Notes under the pieces: model-generated
Told to the model about the DNA's origin: nothing
The model's database searches: none
The model's input: only the letters and a program-made list of their open reading frames with translations
Shown: positions 1 to 7,953 of the stretch, in pieces
How positions within the stretch are numbered: position 1 is the first letter of the stretch
How the letters are laid out: the number at the start of each line of letters is the position of its first letter
Made by a program: the position numbers and the translations under genes
Assembly: GCA_021775805.1 (NCBI GenBank)
Contig: JAJFHD010000037.1
Location: 1 to 46,814, forward strand
Direction of reading: 5' to 3'
DNA length: 46,814 bases
From: Alphaproteobacteria bacterium
GTDB lineage: Bacteria; Pseudomonadota; Alphaproteobacteria; Rhizobiales; JAJFHC01

Positions 1-50
1 GTTTCTGTGCTTGCGTGGGCGGTGTGCATGAGTATAGTGCGCGTCGCGAA

Positions 51-140
51 GGAGAGGTGGCCGAGTGGTTGAAGGCGCACGCCTGGAAAGTGTGTAGGCG
101 GGGAACCGTCTCGAGGGTTCGAATCCCTCTCTCTCCGCCA
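51..140 (+). tRNA. tRNA-Ser (anticodon GGA)
   Basis: The sequence folds as a class II tRNA with a long variable arm. The 7-bp acceptor stem pairs 51-57 with 130-136 (one G-U pair at the base), followed by discriminator G137 and an encoded CCA (138-140). The anticodon stem CACGC/GTGTG encloses the loop CTGGAAA, giving anticodon GGA, which reads UCC and UCU. The T-arm GAGGGTTCGAATCCCTC is intact. A short GC-rich inverted repeat at 147-165 follows but has no T-tract. No integrase or direct repeat of the 3' end is visible, so there is no sign that it is used as an attachment site here. Confidence 0.97.
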
Positions 141-297
141 ACAATTCCCGGGGGTCCAACCCGGGTTCACTGATCGATTGCGTCGACCATCATACTGATT
201 GCTGTCAAAGCATATGTTTGGTTCCATTCTGGCCTCATCACAGACTACCATGAGGCGCTGTTGCCGAAGTTTCGGCCAAACAGGATGGATCATCAAA

Positions 298-1131
298 ATG
301 ACAACGGATACGGATGTCGCTGGACATTACACGAGTGGCGATCTGCTGAAACGATTGCAACAATCGCTGCTCGGTGACGGTATCGACCCAGATTGCCCGA
401 CTCTACAGTCTCTTGCACCCTACGATCACTTTCACGGGCGCGGTCTTGAAGCAACCCAGGAGCTGGCGGAATCCCTTGCTGTATCCCCTTCCGATCATGT
501 GCTGGACATTGGTTGCGGCATCGGCGGTCCGGCCCGTTACTTCGCGGATCGTTTCGGTTGCCATGCGACCGGTATCGACCTCACGGATGAATTCTGTAGT
601 GTCGCCCGTCACCTGACGCGTGCGCTCAATTTGGAAGACAGGGTCCGGTTTGAGCAAGGCGATGCTTTGAACATGCCGTTTGACGATGAAACCTTCAACG
701 GTGCCTATTCGATGAACGTCTCGATGAACATCGCTGACAAGGACGCCTTTTATCGCGAGATCTACCGCGTCCTGCGTCCCGGGGCATGGCTTGCCTTATC
801 GGAGATCGCGCAGGGACCCGGCACCCAGGTTGCCTATCCGACACCTTGGGCGCTCACGGCCGACTCGAGCTTTTTGGCCACCCCAGAAAACACGCGCGAG
901 CGACTTCTCGCGAACGGCTTTGAAATATCCCACTTTCGGGATGCAACCCGCGATGCCCTGGAATTCGGGTCACGCACGCGGTCCCTGGTAGAGCAGGGCG
1001 AGAAACCGCCACACCGCGCCGTGAATCTCATCCATGGAGGCCTGGCGGCAGAAGTTTCTGCGAACGTGGCCGAGGGTATCAAGGAATCGCGTCTCGTTCC
1101 AGTTGAGATCATCTGTAGCAAAGCGCCATGA
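298..1131 (+). CDS. class I SAM-dependent methyltransferase
   Basis: A Rossmann-fold methyltransferase of the Methyltransf_11 type, 277 residues from the ATG at 298. A TTG-initiated extension to 199 is possible but adds residues without family similarity. Motif I is VLDIGCGIGG (residues 68-77), the acidic residue binding the SAM ribose is D94 in TGIDLT, and motif III-like GDALNMPF lies at 121-128, followed by a VLRPG turn near 158. These features define SAM binding but not the acceptor. The overall look (MNIADK, RVLRPGAW, SEI) recalls small-molecule N- or C-methyltransferases related to the sarcosine/dimethylglycine and UbiE-like groups, so a methylated-amine substrate is possible but unproven. 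The next gene starts 84 bp downstream on the same strand. Confidence 0.85.
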   Translation: MTTDTDVAGHYTSGDLLKRLQQSLLGDGIDPDCPTLQSLAPYDHFHGRGLEATQELAESLAVSPSDHVLDIGCGIGGPARYFADRFGCHATGIDLTDEFCSVARHLTRALNLEDRVRFEQGDALNMPFDDETFNGAYSMNVSMNIADKDAFYREIYRVLRPGAWLALSEIAQGPGTQVAYPTPWALTADSSFLATPENTRERLLANGFEISHFRDATRDALEFGSRTRSLVEQGEKPPHRAVNLIHGGLAAEVSANVAEGIKESRLVPVEIICSKAP

Positions 1132-1215
1132 AACACACGTCACGCAAGGCAGGACGGTTGCCCGAAGTGCCGTCAGGCGATTGATTTGAGCGTTGCACAC
1201 ATTTGGAGAAACAAC

Positions 1216-2139
1216 ATGAAAGCCGCATATATCGAGCGACACGGCGGGCCGGAAGTGTTCCGGTACGGCGAGCTGCCGGACCCGGTTGCCGGGGCCGACG
1301 AGGCCCTGGTCGAGGTGCACGCAGCAAGCGTCAATGCTGCTGACTGGAAGGTTCGGTCGGGCGCGAACGGTACGGTCGGCAAATTCCCCTACATTTTGGG
1401 CCGGGACTGCTCGGGCCTTGTTGGCTCAGTCGGCCATGACGTCGCAGACCTCAAGGTCGGGGATTCGGTCTTCGGGGTTTGCGATCGAGACCGGGAAGGC
1501 GCGTATGCGCAAAAGATTGCCATGAAATCGGCGATCCTCGCCAAAAAACCAGACAGACTGAGCCACATGGAAGCGGCGGCCCTGGCGCTAACCGGCCTGA
1601 CGGCTTTGGTCTCGGTCGAGGACACGCTGCGGCTTCAGCCAGACGAAACAATCCTGATCCAAGGCGGCGCAGGCGGTGTGGCGGGATTTGCCATTCAGCT
1701 TGCCAAACATATCGGCGCTCATGTCATTACGACAGCAAGCGCCGCAAATCACGACTATCTGCGTGGTCTGGGCGCTGACGAGATCATCGATTATCAGGCA
1801 CAGGATTTTACCAAGGTTGTGGCGGCATGCGATGCCGTACTGGAGACCGTTGGCGGGGACGTCGCCCAGCGTTCCTTTGCAGTACTCAGGCCGGGCGGCA
1901 GGGCAGCCTTCATTGGTTCAGGACCCAAGGCACCTGTATCACCTCGCGACGATGTGCGGTCGTTGCGGCCTGCTGTTGGCCGCGACCGGGCGCATCTCGA
2001 ACGGATCGTCGATCTGGTCGAATGTGGCGCAGTGCGGGTTCCCGAGATCACGGAGTATGCCCTTTCAGATGCGGCCGCGGCCCATCGAGTAAGCGAGGCG
2101 CGCCATCTTCGTGGCAAGCTCGTTTTCAAGGTGCGGTGA
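1216..2139 (+). CDS. NADP-dependent MDR-family oxidoreductase (quinone oxidoreductase-like)
   Basis: A zinc-independent medium-chain dehydrogenase/reductase of 307 residues, resembling NADPH:quinone oxidoreductases and enoyl reductases. The N-terminal GroES-like domain (about 1-120) has the family signature around GRDCSGLVGSVG (62-73). The nucleotide-binding domain carries GGAGGVAGFA (150-159). The structural-zinc cysteine cluster of alcohol dehydrogenases is absent. The ATG at 1216 was chosen over the upstream in-frame GTG at 1186 because TTTGGAG lies about 8 bases upstream and the protein then begins MKAAYIE, the usual family start. It is in tandem with the methyltransferase and convergent with adenine deaminase. 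The physiological substrate cannot be told from sequence. Confidence 0.88.
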   Translation: MKAAYIERHGGPEVFRYGELPDPVAGADEALVEVHAASVNAADWKVRSGANGTVGKFPYILGRDCSGLVGSVGHDVADLKVGDSVFGVCDRDREGAYAQKIAMKSAILAKKPDRLSHMEAAALALTGLTALVSVEDTLRLQPDETILIQGGAGGVAGFAIQLAKHIGAHVITTASAANHDYLRGLGADEIIDYQAQDFTKVVAACDAVLETVGGDVAQRSFAVLRPGGRAAFIGSGPKAPVSPRDDVRSLRPAVGRDRAHLERIVDLVECGAVRVPEITEYALSDAAAAHRVSEARHLRGKLVFKVR

Positions 2140-2165
2140 GGTGGCGGAAACGCTCAAATCCTCAG

Positions 2166-3188
2166 CTATTGCCTGAACCGATCGGTGCATTCGTCGATTT
2201 CATCCAGCTTTGACTGCTTCTCCCTGTCACTCAGAAACGACCCGGCAAAGGAGTTTCTGGCCAGAGTAACAACGTCGTTTTCATCGAGTCCGAGCGCCTT
2301 GCGGACGGCCTTGTAATTATCGTTGATGTAGCCGCCGAAATAGGACGGGTCGTCGGAATTGACCGTCACCAGCAGGCCTGCATCAAGGGCAGTCTTGACC
2401 GGACTGGCTTCCAGCGACGGTATCCCCTTGAGCCGCAGGTTCGACAGCGGACACATGGTCAGCGGCGTCTGCTGGCGCACGAGACGGGCGACCAGGTCGG
2501 GATCGTCGAGCGCCCGGTTGCCGTGATCGACGCGTTCGACGCGAAGGTCGTCGAGGGCTTCTGCCACATAGGCCGCCGGCCCCTCTTCGCCGGCGTGGGC
2601 CACGGGCACAAACCCCTCCCGTCGGGCCTGGGCAAAGACGCGGGAGAATTTGGACGGTGGATGTCCGTTTTCCGACGAGTCAAGACCCACCGCGAAAATC
2701 CGGTCCTTGTGCTTGCAGGCACACGACAGAGCCTCGAAGGCCTGCTCCTCGGGCAGGTGCCGCAGGAAGCACATGATCAGTTTGGATGTGATGCCGAACT
2801 CCCGGTGGCCGGCCTCCAATCCGCTGCAGATTCCGTCAACAACCGTATCGAAGGCGATGCCGCGTTCGGTATGGGCCTGCGGGTCGAAGAAGATTTCCAC
2901 ATGGGTGACCCCCTGGGCCGACACCTTTTCCAGATAGGCAAACGTCAGATCGTGAAAATCCTGCTCGTTGATGAGCACCGACATTCCCAGGTAGTAGACA
3001 TCGAGAAAGTCCTGAAGGCAGTCGAACTCATAGGCCTTTCTGATCTCCTCGGCGGATGCGTAGGGCAGTTCGACCTTGTTGCGCCTGGCCAACGCCAGCA
3101 TCATTTCCGGCTCGAGTGTGCCTTCGATGTGCAGGTGCAGTTCCGCCTTGGGCAGGACGTCGACAAGTTGATCGATGGGATTGTTCAT
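2166..3188 (-). CDS. adenine deaminase (adenosine deaminase superfamily)
   Basis: This 340-residue amidohydrolase should convert adenine to hypoxanthine plus ammonia in purine salvage. Metal ligands and catalytic residues are visible: H18 and H20 in AELHLHIEGT, H198 and catalytic E201 in HAGEEGP, H222 in RVDHGNR, and D279-D280 in VNSDDPSYFGGY. The SDDPxYFGGY form and the FFDPQAHTERG segment are typical of the ADA-like adenine deaminases, such as the characterised Pseudomonas PA0148 type, rather than of true adenosine deaminases, which have a different loop there. Automatic pipelines often label this family Add. It is transcribed divergently from the BCCT transporter from a shared AT-rich intergenic region. 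Confidence 0.9.
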   Translation of the reverse strand: MNNPIDQLVDVLPKAELHLHIEGTLEPEMMLALARRNKVELPYASAEEIRKAYEFDCLQDFLDVYYLGMSVLINEQDFHDLTFAYLEKVSAQGVTHVEIFFDPQAHTERGIAFDTVVDGICSGLEAGHREFGITSKLIMCFLRHLPEEQAFEALSCACKHKDRIFAVGLDSSENGHPPSKFSRVFAQARREGFVPVAHAGEEGPAAYVAEALDDLRVERVDHGNRALDDPDLVARLVRQQTPLTMCPLSNLRLKGIPSLEASPVKTALDAGLLVTVNSDDPSYFGGYINDNYKAVRKALGLDENDVVTLARNSFAGSFLSDREKQSKLDEIDECTDRFRQ

Positions 3189-3244
3189 AGTTGGTGCACC
3201 TTGCCGCCTTGAAATTGAACTCCGTCGCTGCCGACACTCAAAGT

Positions 3245-3273
3245 ATCATCGGATATTTCTCAGATTACTTCAA
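3245..3273 (-). promoter_or_regulatory. putative sigma70 promoter of adenine deaminase
   Basis: On the minus strand, TTGAAG (3268-3273) and GATGAT (3245-3250) are separated by exactly 17 bp. They lie about 57 bp upstream of the adenine deaminase start, in the most AT-rich stretch of this intergenic region. This is prediction from consensus only. Confidence 0.4.
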
Positions 3274-3304
3274 TTATTCTTAAATTAATTAAAGAAGTTT
3301 CATT

Positions 3305-3334
3305 TTGACTGAAAGTTGTTTGCCGGGCCATAGT
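3305..3334 (+). promoter_or_regulatory. putative sigma70 promoter of the BCCT transporter
   Basis: TTGACT (3305-3310) and CATAGT (3329-3334) are separated by 18 bp, about 130 bp upstream of the transporter ATG. The -35 element is near consensus and the -10 is a 4/6 match. This would give a 5' leader of roughly 125 nt, in which I see no recognisable riboswitch. Confidence 0.4.
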
Positions 3335-3466
3335 ATCTGCGAGCTTGGTGGAGCATGCCTGCAGCGGGGCAGGCCTTGGGAAGAGGGTTGAATCACCGGC
3401 TTCAGGAGTGCGGCAGAACACTCACGACATCTGAACAAATTCCAACAATATATCTGAGGAAACAAA

Positions 3467-5317
3467 ATGGCGATAAAACCACCATTCACCGAAGTGGAGA
3501 TTCCGAAAGCTCCATCCGGTTTCTACGAAGGCTACAGCCTTCCAATCGCGTTGATCAGCAAGATTAGCATGACGCTTCTGGTCCTATGGGCCCTCATCTG
3601 GCCGCTCGGTGCCAACGGTGTTCTATCCCAAGTCAACGGCGCGCTTCTGGTCGGCTTCAATTCGTTCTACATCATTGTCGTAGGACTCTTCGCGTTTTTC
3701 TGTTTCATCGTGGCGGTCATCCCTGCGTCCGGCAAGCGCGTTCTCGGGCGGGAAGGCGAGAAGCCGGAATTTTCCAATTTTTCCTGGTTTTCAATGATGT
3801 TCGGAGCAGGCCTTGGGGTCGGGCTCATGGTCTATGCGACCGCGGAACCTCTGGGTCTGTGGGGGTCCAACCCGGTCATCCTGACCGGTGATGCGGAAGC
3901 CAACACCGCGGCCGCCGTTGAATCGGCGTACCGATACACATTTGCGCACTATGGGTTCCATGCCTGGGCAATCTATGTGGTGACCGGTCTTTCGCTCGCC
4001 TACTATGCCTATACCCGCGATATGCCCTTGACCATACGTTCCGCACTGACGCCGATCTTCGGCAAGGCATTGAACGGCGCGCTTGGTCATCTGGTCGATG
4101 TTCTGGGCGTCGTGGCGACCATCCTGGGCGTCTCGGTGACCATTGGTTTTGGAGTCAGTCAGCTTGTGGACGGCCTTTATGCCATCTCCGGCATGGAATG
4201 GCTGATGAAAGACCTGGACACGAAACCGGTTCCCAGCACGGTTGGGCTGATTGTCGCTCTTGTCGTGATCATGGGCATGTCGATCCTGTCGGCCGTGTCC
4301 GGTGTTGGCCGGGGCGTCAAGTACCTGTCGAACCTGAATCTTGTGCTGTCGTTGATCCTGCTTTTGACGTTTGTCTTCTTCGGGTCATTCGTGTTCGCGA
4401 TGACGACATACGCAACCGCATTTGTTGACTACATCGTCAACTTCGTCTCGCTGTCGTTCGTGAGCTATTCGACGCCGGCCTACGAAGTGTTCCAACAGTC
4501 TTTGCCCGCTGCCATCAAGACACTACCGGCAGCCGAGCTTGAGGCGCTTTCCCAGAAGATCTACGCAACCGGTCCATGGGGGACGCTTCAGGCGTTCAAG
4601 GACGGGCTTCCCGAGGTTCTCAAGCAGCAGGAAGGTTTCGATGCGACGGCGGCAGCACTCTGGAAATCCACCGAACAAGGTCGCCTGTTCGGCTGGCAGT
4701 CGGCCTGGACAACCTTCTACTGGGCCTGGTGGATTGCATTTTCCCCGTTTGTCGGCCTCTTCCTGGCACGCATCTCCAAGGGCCGCAGCGTCCGCGAATT
4801 CGTTCTCGGCGCCGTCATCGCACCAGCCCTGGTCTGCTTTGCCTGGATGACCATCCTCGGAGCGACAGCCATCGATCTGGAACTGTCCGGGGTGGCTAAT
4901 GGCTCGATTGTCGCCGCATCGACGACGGCCAAATTGTTCGTCACGCTCGGTCAGATGCTGAGTGGCGGCTTCCTGTCCGGCATAACCATCATGTGCGTCG
5001 TGCTGATCATGACGTTCCTCGTCACGTCGGCGGACTCCGGCATTCTGGTGATGAACACGATCATGTCGGGTGGTGCCACGGAAACCGGCATCAAGCACCG
5101 CATCATCTGGGGCATCCTGCTGACCCTGGTCATCGGCACGCTGCTGCTGGCCGGCGGCGGCGGTCTGGATGCCCTCAAGAACGCCATGATCATCGGGGCC
5201 CTGCCCTTCACCATGATCATGGCACTGATGTGCATTGCGCTTGCCAGCGCACTGTTCCGCGATAGCCAGCGGGAAAAGGGCGGTACAGCTCAACCGGCGA
5301 CACAGCCGGCTGAATAG
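3467..5317 (+). CDS. BCCT-family betaine/choline/carnitine transporter
   Basis: A secondary transporter of 616 residues in the inner membrane, expected to import quaternary ammonium or related osmolytes with Na+ or H+. The substrate/Na+ motif of TM3 appears as GAGLGVG (113-119) followed by ATAEP, and the family aromatic signature of TM8 appears as WTTFYWAWW (414-422) followed by ARISKGRSVREFVLG. About 12 membrane segments can be traced. The start follows GAGGAAACAAA, a good ribosome-binding site. The loop before TM8 (about residues 333-408) is some 55-60 residues longer than I expect for BetP/BetT-type proteins, while the N- and C-terminal tails are short, so osmosensing through a long C-terminal tail is unlikely. 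The substrate is not predictable; betaine, choline, carnitine or DMSP all fit. Confidence 0.93.
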   Translation: MAIKPPFTEVEIPKAPSGFYEGYSLPIALISKISMTLLVLWALIWPLGANGVLSQVNGALLVGFNSFYIIVVGLFAFFCFIVAVIPASGKRVLGREGEKPEFSNFSWFSMMFGAGLGVGLMVYATAEPLGLWGSNPVILTGDAEANTAAAVESAYRYTFAHYGFHAWAIYVVTGLSLAYYAYTRDMPLTIRSALTPIFGKALNGALGHLVDVLGVVATILGVSVTIGFGVSQLVDGLYAISGMEWLMKDLDTKPVPSTVGLIVALVVIMGMSILSAVSGVGRGVKYLSNLNLVLSLILLLTFVFFGSFVFAMTTYATAFVDYIVNFVSLSFVSYSTPAYEVFQQSLPAAIKTLPAAELEALSQKIYATGPWGTLQAFKDGLPEVLKQQEGFDATAAALWKSTEQGRLFGWQSAWTTFYWAWWIAFSPFVGLFLARISKGRSVREFVLGAVIAPALVCFAWMTILGATAIDLELSGVANGSIVAASTTAKLFVTLGQMLSGGFLSGITIMCVVLIMTFLVTSADSGILVMNTIMSGGATETGIKHRIIWGILLTLVIGTLLLAGGGGLDALKNAMIIGALPFTMIMALMCIALASALFRDSQREKGGTAQPATQPAE

Positions 5318-5335
5318 CCAGTAACGCGACGACGA

Positions 5336-5369
5336 CCCCCGGCGCCTTCCGCGCCGGGGGTTCTTCTTT
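5336..5369 (+). terminator. Rho-independent terminator after the BCCT gene
   Basis: A perfect 10-bp GC stem (CCCCCGGCGC / GCGCCGGGGG) with loop CTTCC occupies 5336-5360, followed by the T-rich tail TTCTTCTTT. It lies 18 bp after the BCCT stop codon and separates it from the dehalogenase gene. Confidence 0.93.
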
Positions 5370-5425
5370 GCCTCGGGCAGAGTTTTGACTACCAAAAAGC
5401 GGCACACTCTGTATGAATTCCATGC

Positions 5426-6145
5426 ATGACCACCGTAGCGGCACTATTTTTCGACGTCTTCGGAACCGTCGTCGACTGGCGCAACGGCATTATTCGCCAA
5501 TTGTCGCGCTTCGGCGACGATAAGCGTCTGGAAGCAGACTGGCCGGCCTTCGCGGATGCATGGCGTGACTGCTACCAGCCGGCGATGGAACAGGTCCGCA
5601 GCGGTGCACGGCCGTGGACCGTCCTCGACGCGCTTCATCGCGAGAGTCTTGTCGGGCTGCTGGGCCGGTTCGGCATCGACGGTTTGAGCGATACAGAGAT
5701 CTTGCAGCTGAACCGGTCGTGGCACCGGCTGGATCCCTGGCCGGACAGCGTCGAGGGGTTAATCCGGCTTAAGCGCCGCTTCATCCTGTCCACATTGTCC
5801 AACGGCAATACCGCCCTGCTGGTCAACATGGCCAAGCGTGCCGGTTTGCCTTGGGACGTGGTGCTGGGCGCTGAATCTGCCAGGGCCTACAAACCACAGC
5901 CCGAGGCTTACCTGCGCAACATGGCGCTGCTCGGTCTCGAGCCGGATCAATGCATGATGGTGGCCGCTCACAACAATGACCTGAGTGCGGCATCGGCGCT
6001 TGGCATGCGCACGGCCTTCATCGCCCGGCCAGGCGAACACGGGCCAGGCCAGACCATCGATCTCGAGGCGGACGGCGACTGGGACGTTGTTGCAGACAGC
6101 ATGACCGGTGTGGCCGACGCCCTTGGGTGCCAAGACGGCTGCTGA
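5426..6145 (+). CDS. haloacid dehalogenase type II (HAD superfamily)
   Basis: This 239-residue protein matches L-2-haloacid dehalogenase-type HAD enzymes, which hydrolyse 2-haloalkanoic acids to hydroxy acids through an aspartyl ester. The nucleophile is D10 in FDVFGTVVDWR. Motif II is STLSNGN (122-128), the motif III lysine is K156 in YKPQPEAY, and the motif IV acidic residue is D185 in AAHNNDL. The alpha-helical cap between residues 15 and 100 is of the type II kind, and length is normal. Many proteins annotated this way have never been shown to dehalogenate, so activity is uncertain. Its stop is 8 bp before the carboxyltransferase start, suggesting co-transcription with the carboxyltransferase and biotin carrier genes. 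Confidence 0.87.
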   Translation: MTTVAALFFDVFGTVVDWRNGIIRQLSRFGDDKRLEADWPAFADAWRDCYQPAMEQVRSGARPWTVLDALHRESLVGLLGRFGIDGLSDTEILQLNRSWHRLDPWPDSVEGLIRLKRRFILSTLSNGNTALLVNMAKRAGLPWDVVLGAESARAYKPQPEAYLRNMALLGLEPDQCMMVAAHNNDLSAASALGMRTAFIARPGEHGPGQTIDLEADGDWDVVADSMTGVADALGCQDGC

Positions 6146-6153
6146 GAGGGGCG

Positions 6154-7698
6154 ATGACCTGGAAAGACGAGACCGACAAGATCTATCAGCGCCGCGACCG
6201 CGCCCTGGAACAGGGCGGCGCGGACGCGGTTGCCCGACATCACAACAAGGGCCGGCTGACCATTCGAGAGCGCATCGACGCGCTGCTGGATGACGGTTCC
6301 TTTGATGAAATCGGCATCGGCGCCGGTGAGGCGGAACACGATGAAACCGGCGCGCCGGAGTCCTTCACGCCGGCCAACTATGTGCTCGGATTCGGCAAGA
6401 TCGACGGCCGTGCCTGTGTGGTCGGTGGCGAGGACTTCACCCTCAAGGGCGGCTCTCCCTCCGAAGCCGGCGTCCGCAAGAGCGTCTACACCGAAGAGCT
6501 GGCGGTGAAGTACAAACTCCCGCTGATTCGGTTGCACGAGGGTGCCGGCGGCAGCGTCAGCGGCCCGAAAAAGGACAGCGTCAGCGCACCGGTCTACGAC
6601 GTTCCGCGATTCCGTTCCGTGGCCCGGGCCATGGCCAGCGTGCCGGTGGCCACAGCCGCACTGGGGGCGGTCGCCGGTATGCCGGCGGCGCGGTTGGTGG
6701 CAGCCCACTTTTCCGTCATGTCGCGGTCGGCGCAGGTCCTGATCGCCGGCCCTGCCGTGGTCCAGCGTGCCATGGGGGAAAAGGTCACCAAGGAGGAACT
6801 CGGTGGCGCGGATGTGCACACGCGCAATGGTACGGTCGACAATGCCGGCGAGGACGAGCCCGATGCGCTCGCCCAGATCCGGCGCTTTCTTCACTACCTG
6901 CCCCAGAATGTCTGGGAGCTTCCGCCGGTGAGTGCGTGCGATGACCCGGTGGACCGCCGTGACGAAGCCTTGCTTGAGATTGTTCCCCGCGACCGGCGCC
7001 GGGCCTTCGACATGCGCCGCCTTCTGGGCAAGGTGCTGGATCGGGAGACCTTTTTCGAGATCGGAAAAGGTTACGGCAGAAGCCAGATTACCGGCCTGGC
7101 GCGCCTGAACGGCCAGGCCGTCGGCGTCTGGGGCAATGACGGCCGCCATCTGGCCGGCGCCATGACCGCGGACGGCGCCCACAAGGTGCGCCGCTTCGTC
7201 GAGCTGTGCCAGACCTTTCACTTGCCGGTCCTGAGTTTTGTCGATGAGCCGGGCTTCATGATCGGCTCCCAGGCCGAGCGCGAGGCGACCATTCGCCATG
7301 GCACGAACGCTGCCATGACGGTGGCCATGTGTTCGGTGCCTTGGGCGTCGATCATGGTCAGGCGGTCCTTCGGCGTCGCCCAGACCGCGCATTACGGGCC
7401 GGACGCCTATGTTCTGGCCTGGCCGTCGGCTGAGCGCGGCGCGCTGCCGGTCGAAGGCGGTGTTGCGGTTGCCTTTCATCGCGAGATTGCTCAGGCCGAG
7501 GACCCCGATGCCAGGCGGCGGGAGCTCGAAGAGCTGATGGCCGCCAAGCAGTCGCCGTTTCCCCGGGCGGAGGCCTTCTCCGTTCACGAACTGATCGACC
7601 CGCGCGAAACCCGCCCCAAACTGTGCCGCTGGATAGAGCGGATTCAGCCCCTCCTGCCGGCTTTGCTGGGGCCGAGCGGATTTTCCGTCAGGCCTTAA
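6154..7698 (+). CDS. biotin-dependent acyl-CoA carboxyltransferase subunit (PccB/MmdA family)
   Basis: A 514-residue carboxyltransferase with the tandem crotonase-fold lobes of propionyl-CoA carboxylase beta and methylmalonyl-CoA decarboxylase alpha. The N-terminal signature HNKGRLTIRERIDALLDDG is clear. The oxyanion-hole regions appear as EDFTLKGGSPSEAG and RLHEGAGGSVSGP in the N-lobe and SFVDEPGFMIGSQAE in the C-lobe. The enzyme moves a carboxyl group between carboxybiotin and an acyl-CoA. ATG 6154 was chosen because GAGAGGGG lies 5-10 bp upstream; a GTG at 6127 would overlap the previous gene. It is followed 24 bp later by its probable biotin carrier. No biotin carboxylase gene is in the window, so it may borrow one encoded elsewhere or run as a decarboxylase or transcarboxylase. 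Confidence 0.9.
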   Translation: MTWKDETDKIYQRRDRALEQGGADAVARHHNKGRLTIRERIDALLDDGSFDEIGIGAGEAEHDETGAPESFTPANYVLGFGKIDGRACVVGGEDFTLKGGSPSEAGVRKSVYTEELAVKYKLPLIRLHEGAGGSVSGPKKDSVSAPVYDVPRFRSVARAMASVPVATAALGAVAGMPAARLVAAHFSVMSRSAQVLIAGPAVVQRAMGEKVTKEELGGADVHTRNGTVDNAGEDEPDALAQIRRFLHYLPQNVWELPPVSACDDPVDRRDEALLEIVPRDRRRAFDMRRLLGKVLDRETFFEIGKGYGRSQITGLARLNGQAVGVWGNDGRHLAGAMTADGAHKVRRFVELCQTFHLPVLSFVDEPGFMIGSQAEREATIRHGTNAAMTVAMCSVPWASIMVRRSFGVAQTAHYGPDAYVLAWPSAERGALPVEGGVAVAFHREIAQAEDPDARRRELEELMAAKQSPFPRAEAFSVHELIDPRETRPKLCRWIERIQPLLPALLGPSGFSVRP

Positions 7699-7722
7699 GA
7701 GATACAAAAAGGGAATGAGACA

Positions 7723-7938
7723 TTGGCAACGCAGATAAAACTGGAAACCGGCGGCTCAGTTTGGCGGGTCCTGGTCGCACAAGGCGATCAGGTGTCGGAG
7801 GGCCAGGAGCTGTTCATCATGGAAGTGATGAAGATGGAAGTCCCCTACGATGCGCCCGTGTCCGGCCGGATACTTGCGCTCAACATATCGGAAGGCGACG
7901 TGGTCGGGGAAGGCATGGTCGCACTCGAGATTGATTAG
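7723..7938 (+). CDS. stand-alone biotin carboxyl carrier protein
   Basis: A 71-residue biotinyl domain with the canonical VMKME motif. The biotinylated lysine is K37, 34 residues from the C-terminus, the standard spacing for the hammerhead domain, with matching APVSGRI and GDVVGEGM segments around it. The start is TTG, preceded by GGGAATGAGA as ribosome-binding site; there is no in-frame ATG upstream. The protein lacks the N-terminal extension and proline/alanine linker of AccB and is close to a minimal domain, like the carrier subunits of oxaloacetate or methylmalonyl-CoA decarboxylases and of small acyl-CoA carboxylases. It should carry the carboxyl group to the adjacent carboxyltransferase. 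Confidence 0.92.
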   Translation: MATQIKLETGGSVWRVLVAQGDQVSEGQELFIMEVMKMEVPYDAPVSGRILALNISEGDVVGEGMVALEID

Positions 7939-7953
7939 GCGGTATCCGTCACG

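Noticed and set aside
51..140. tRNA-Ser as a mobile-element attachment site
   Set aside because: No integrase, no duplicate of the tRNA 3' end and no phage or plasmid genes are visible in the window.
147..165. CCCGGG inverted repeat after tRNA-Ser
   Set aside because: The stem is short and has no T-tract. It may help end the tRNA transcript but cannot be called a terminator.
5968..7707. 579-codon open frame on the minus strand opposite the dehalogenase and carboxyltransferase genes
   Set aside because: It is a GC-rich antisense shadow: its translation is rich in Arg, Gly and His with no recognisable domain, and both plus-strand genes are well supported.
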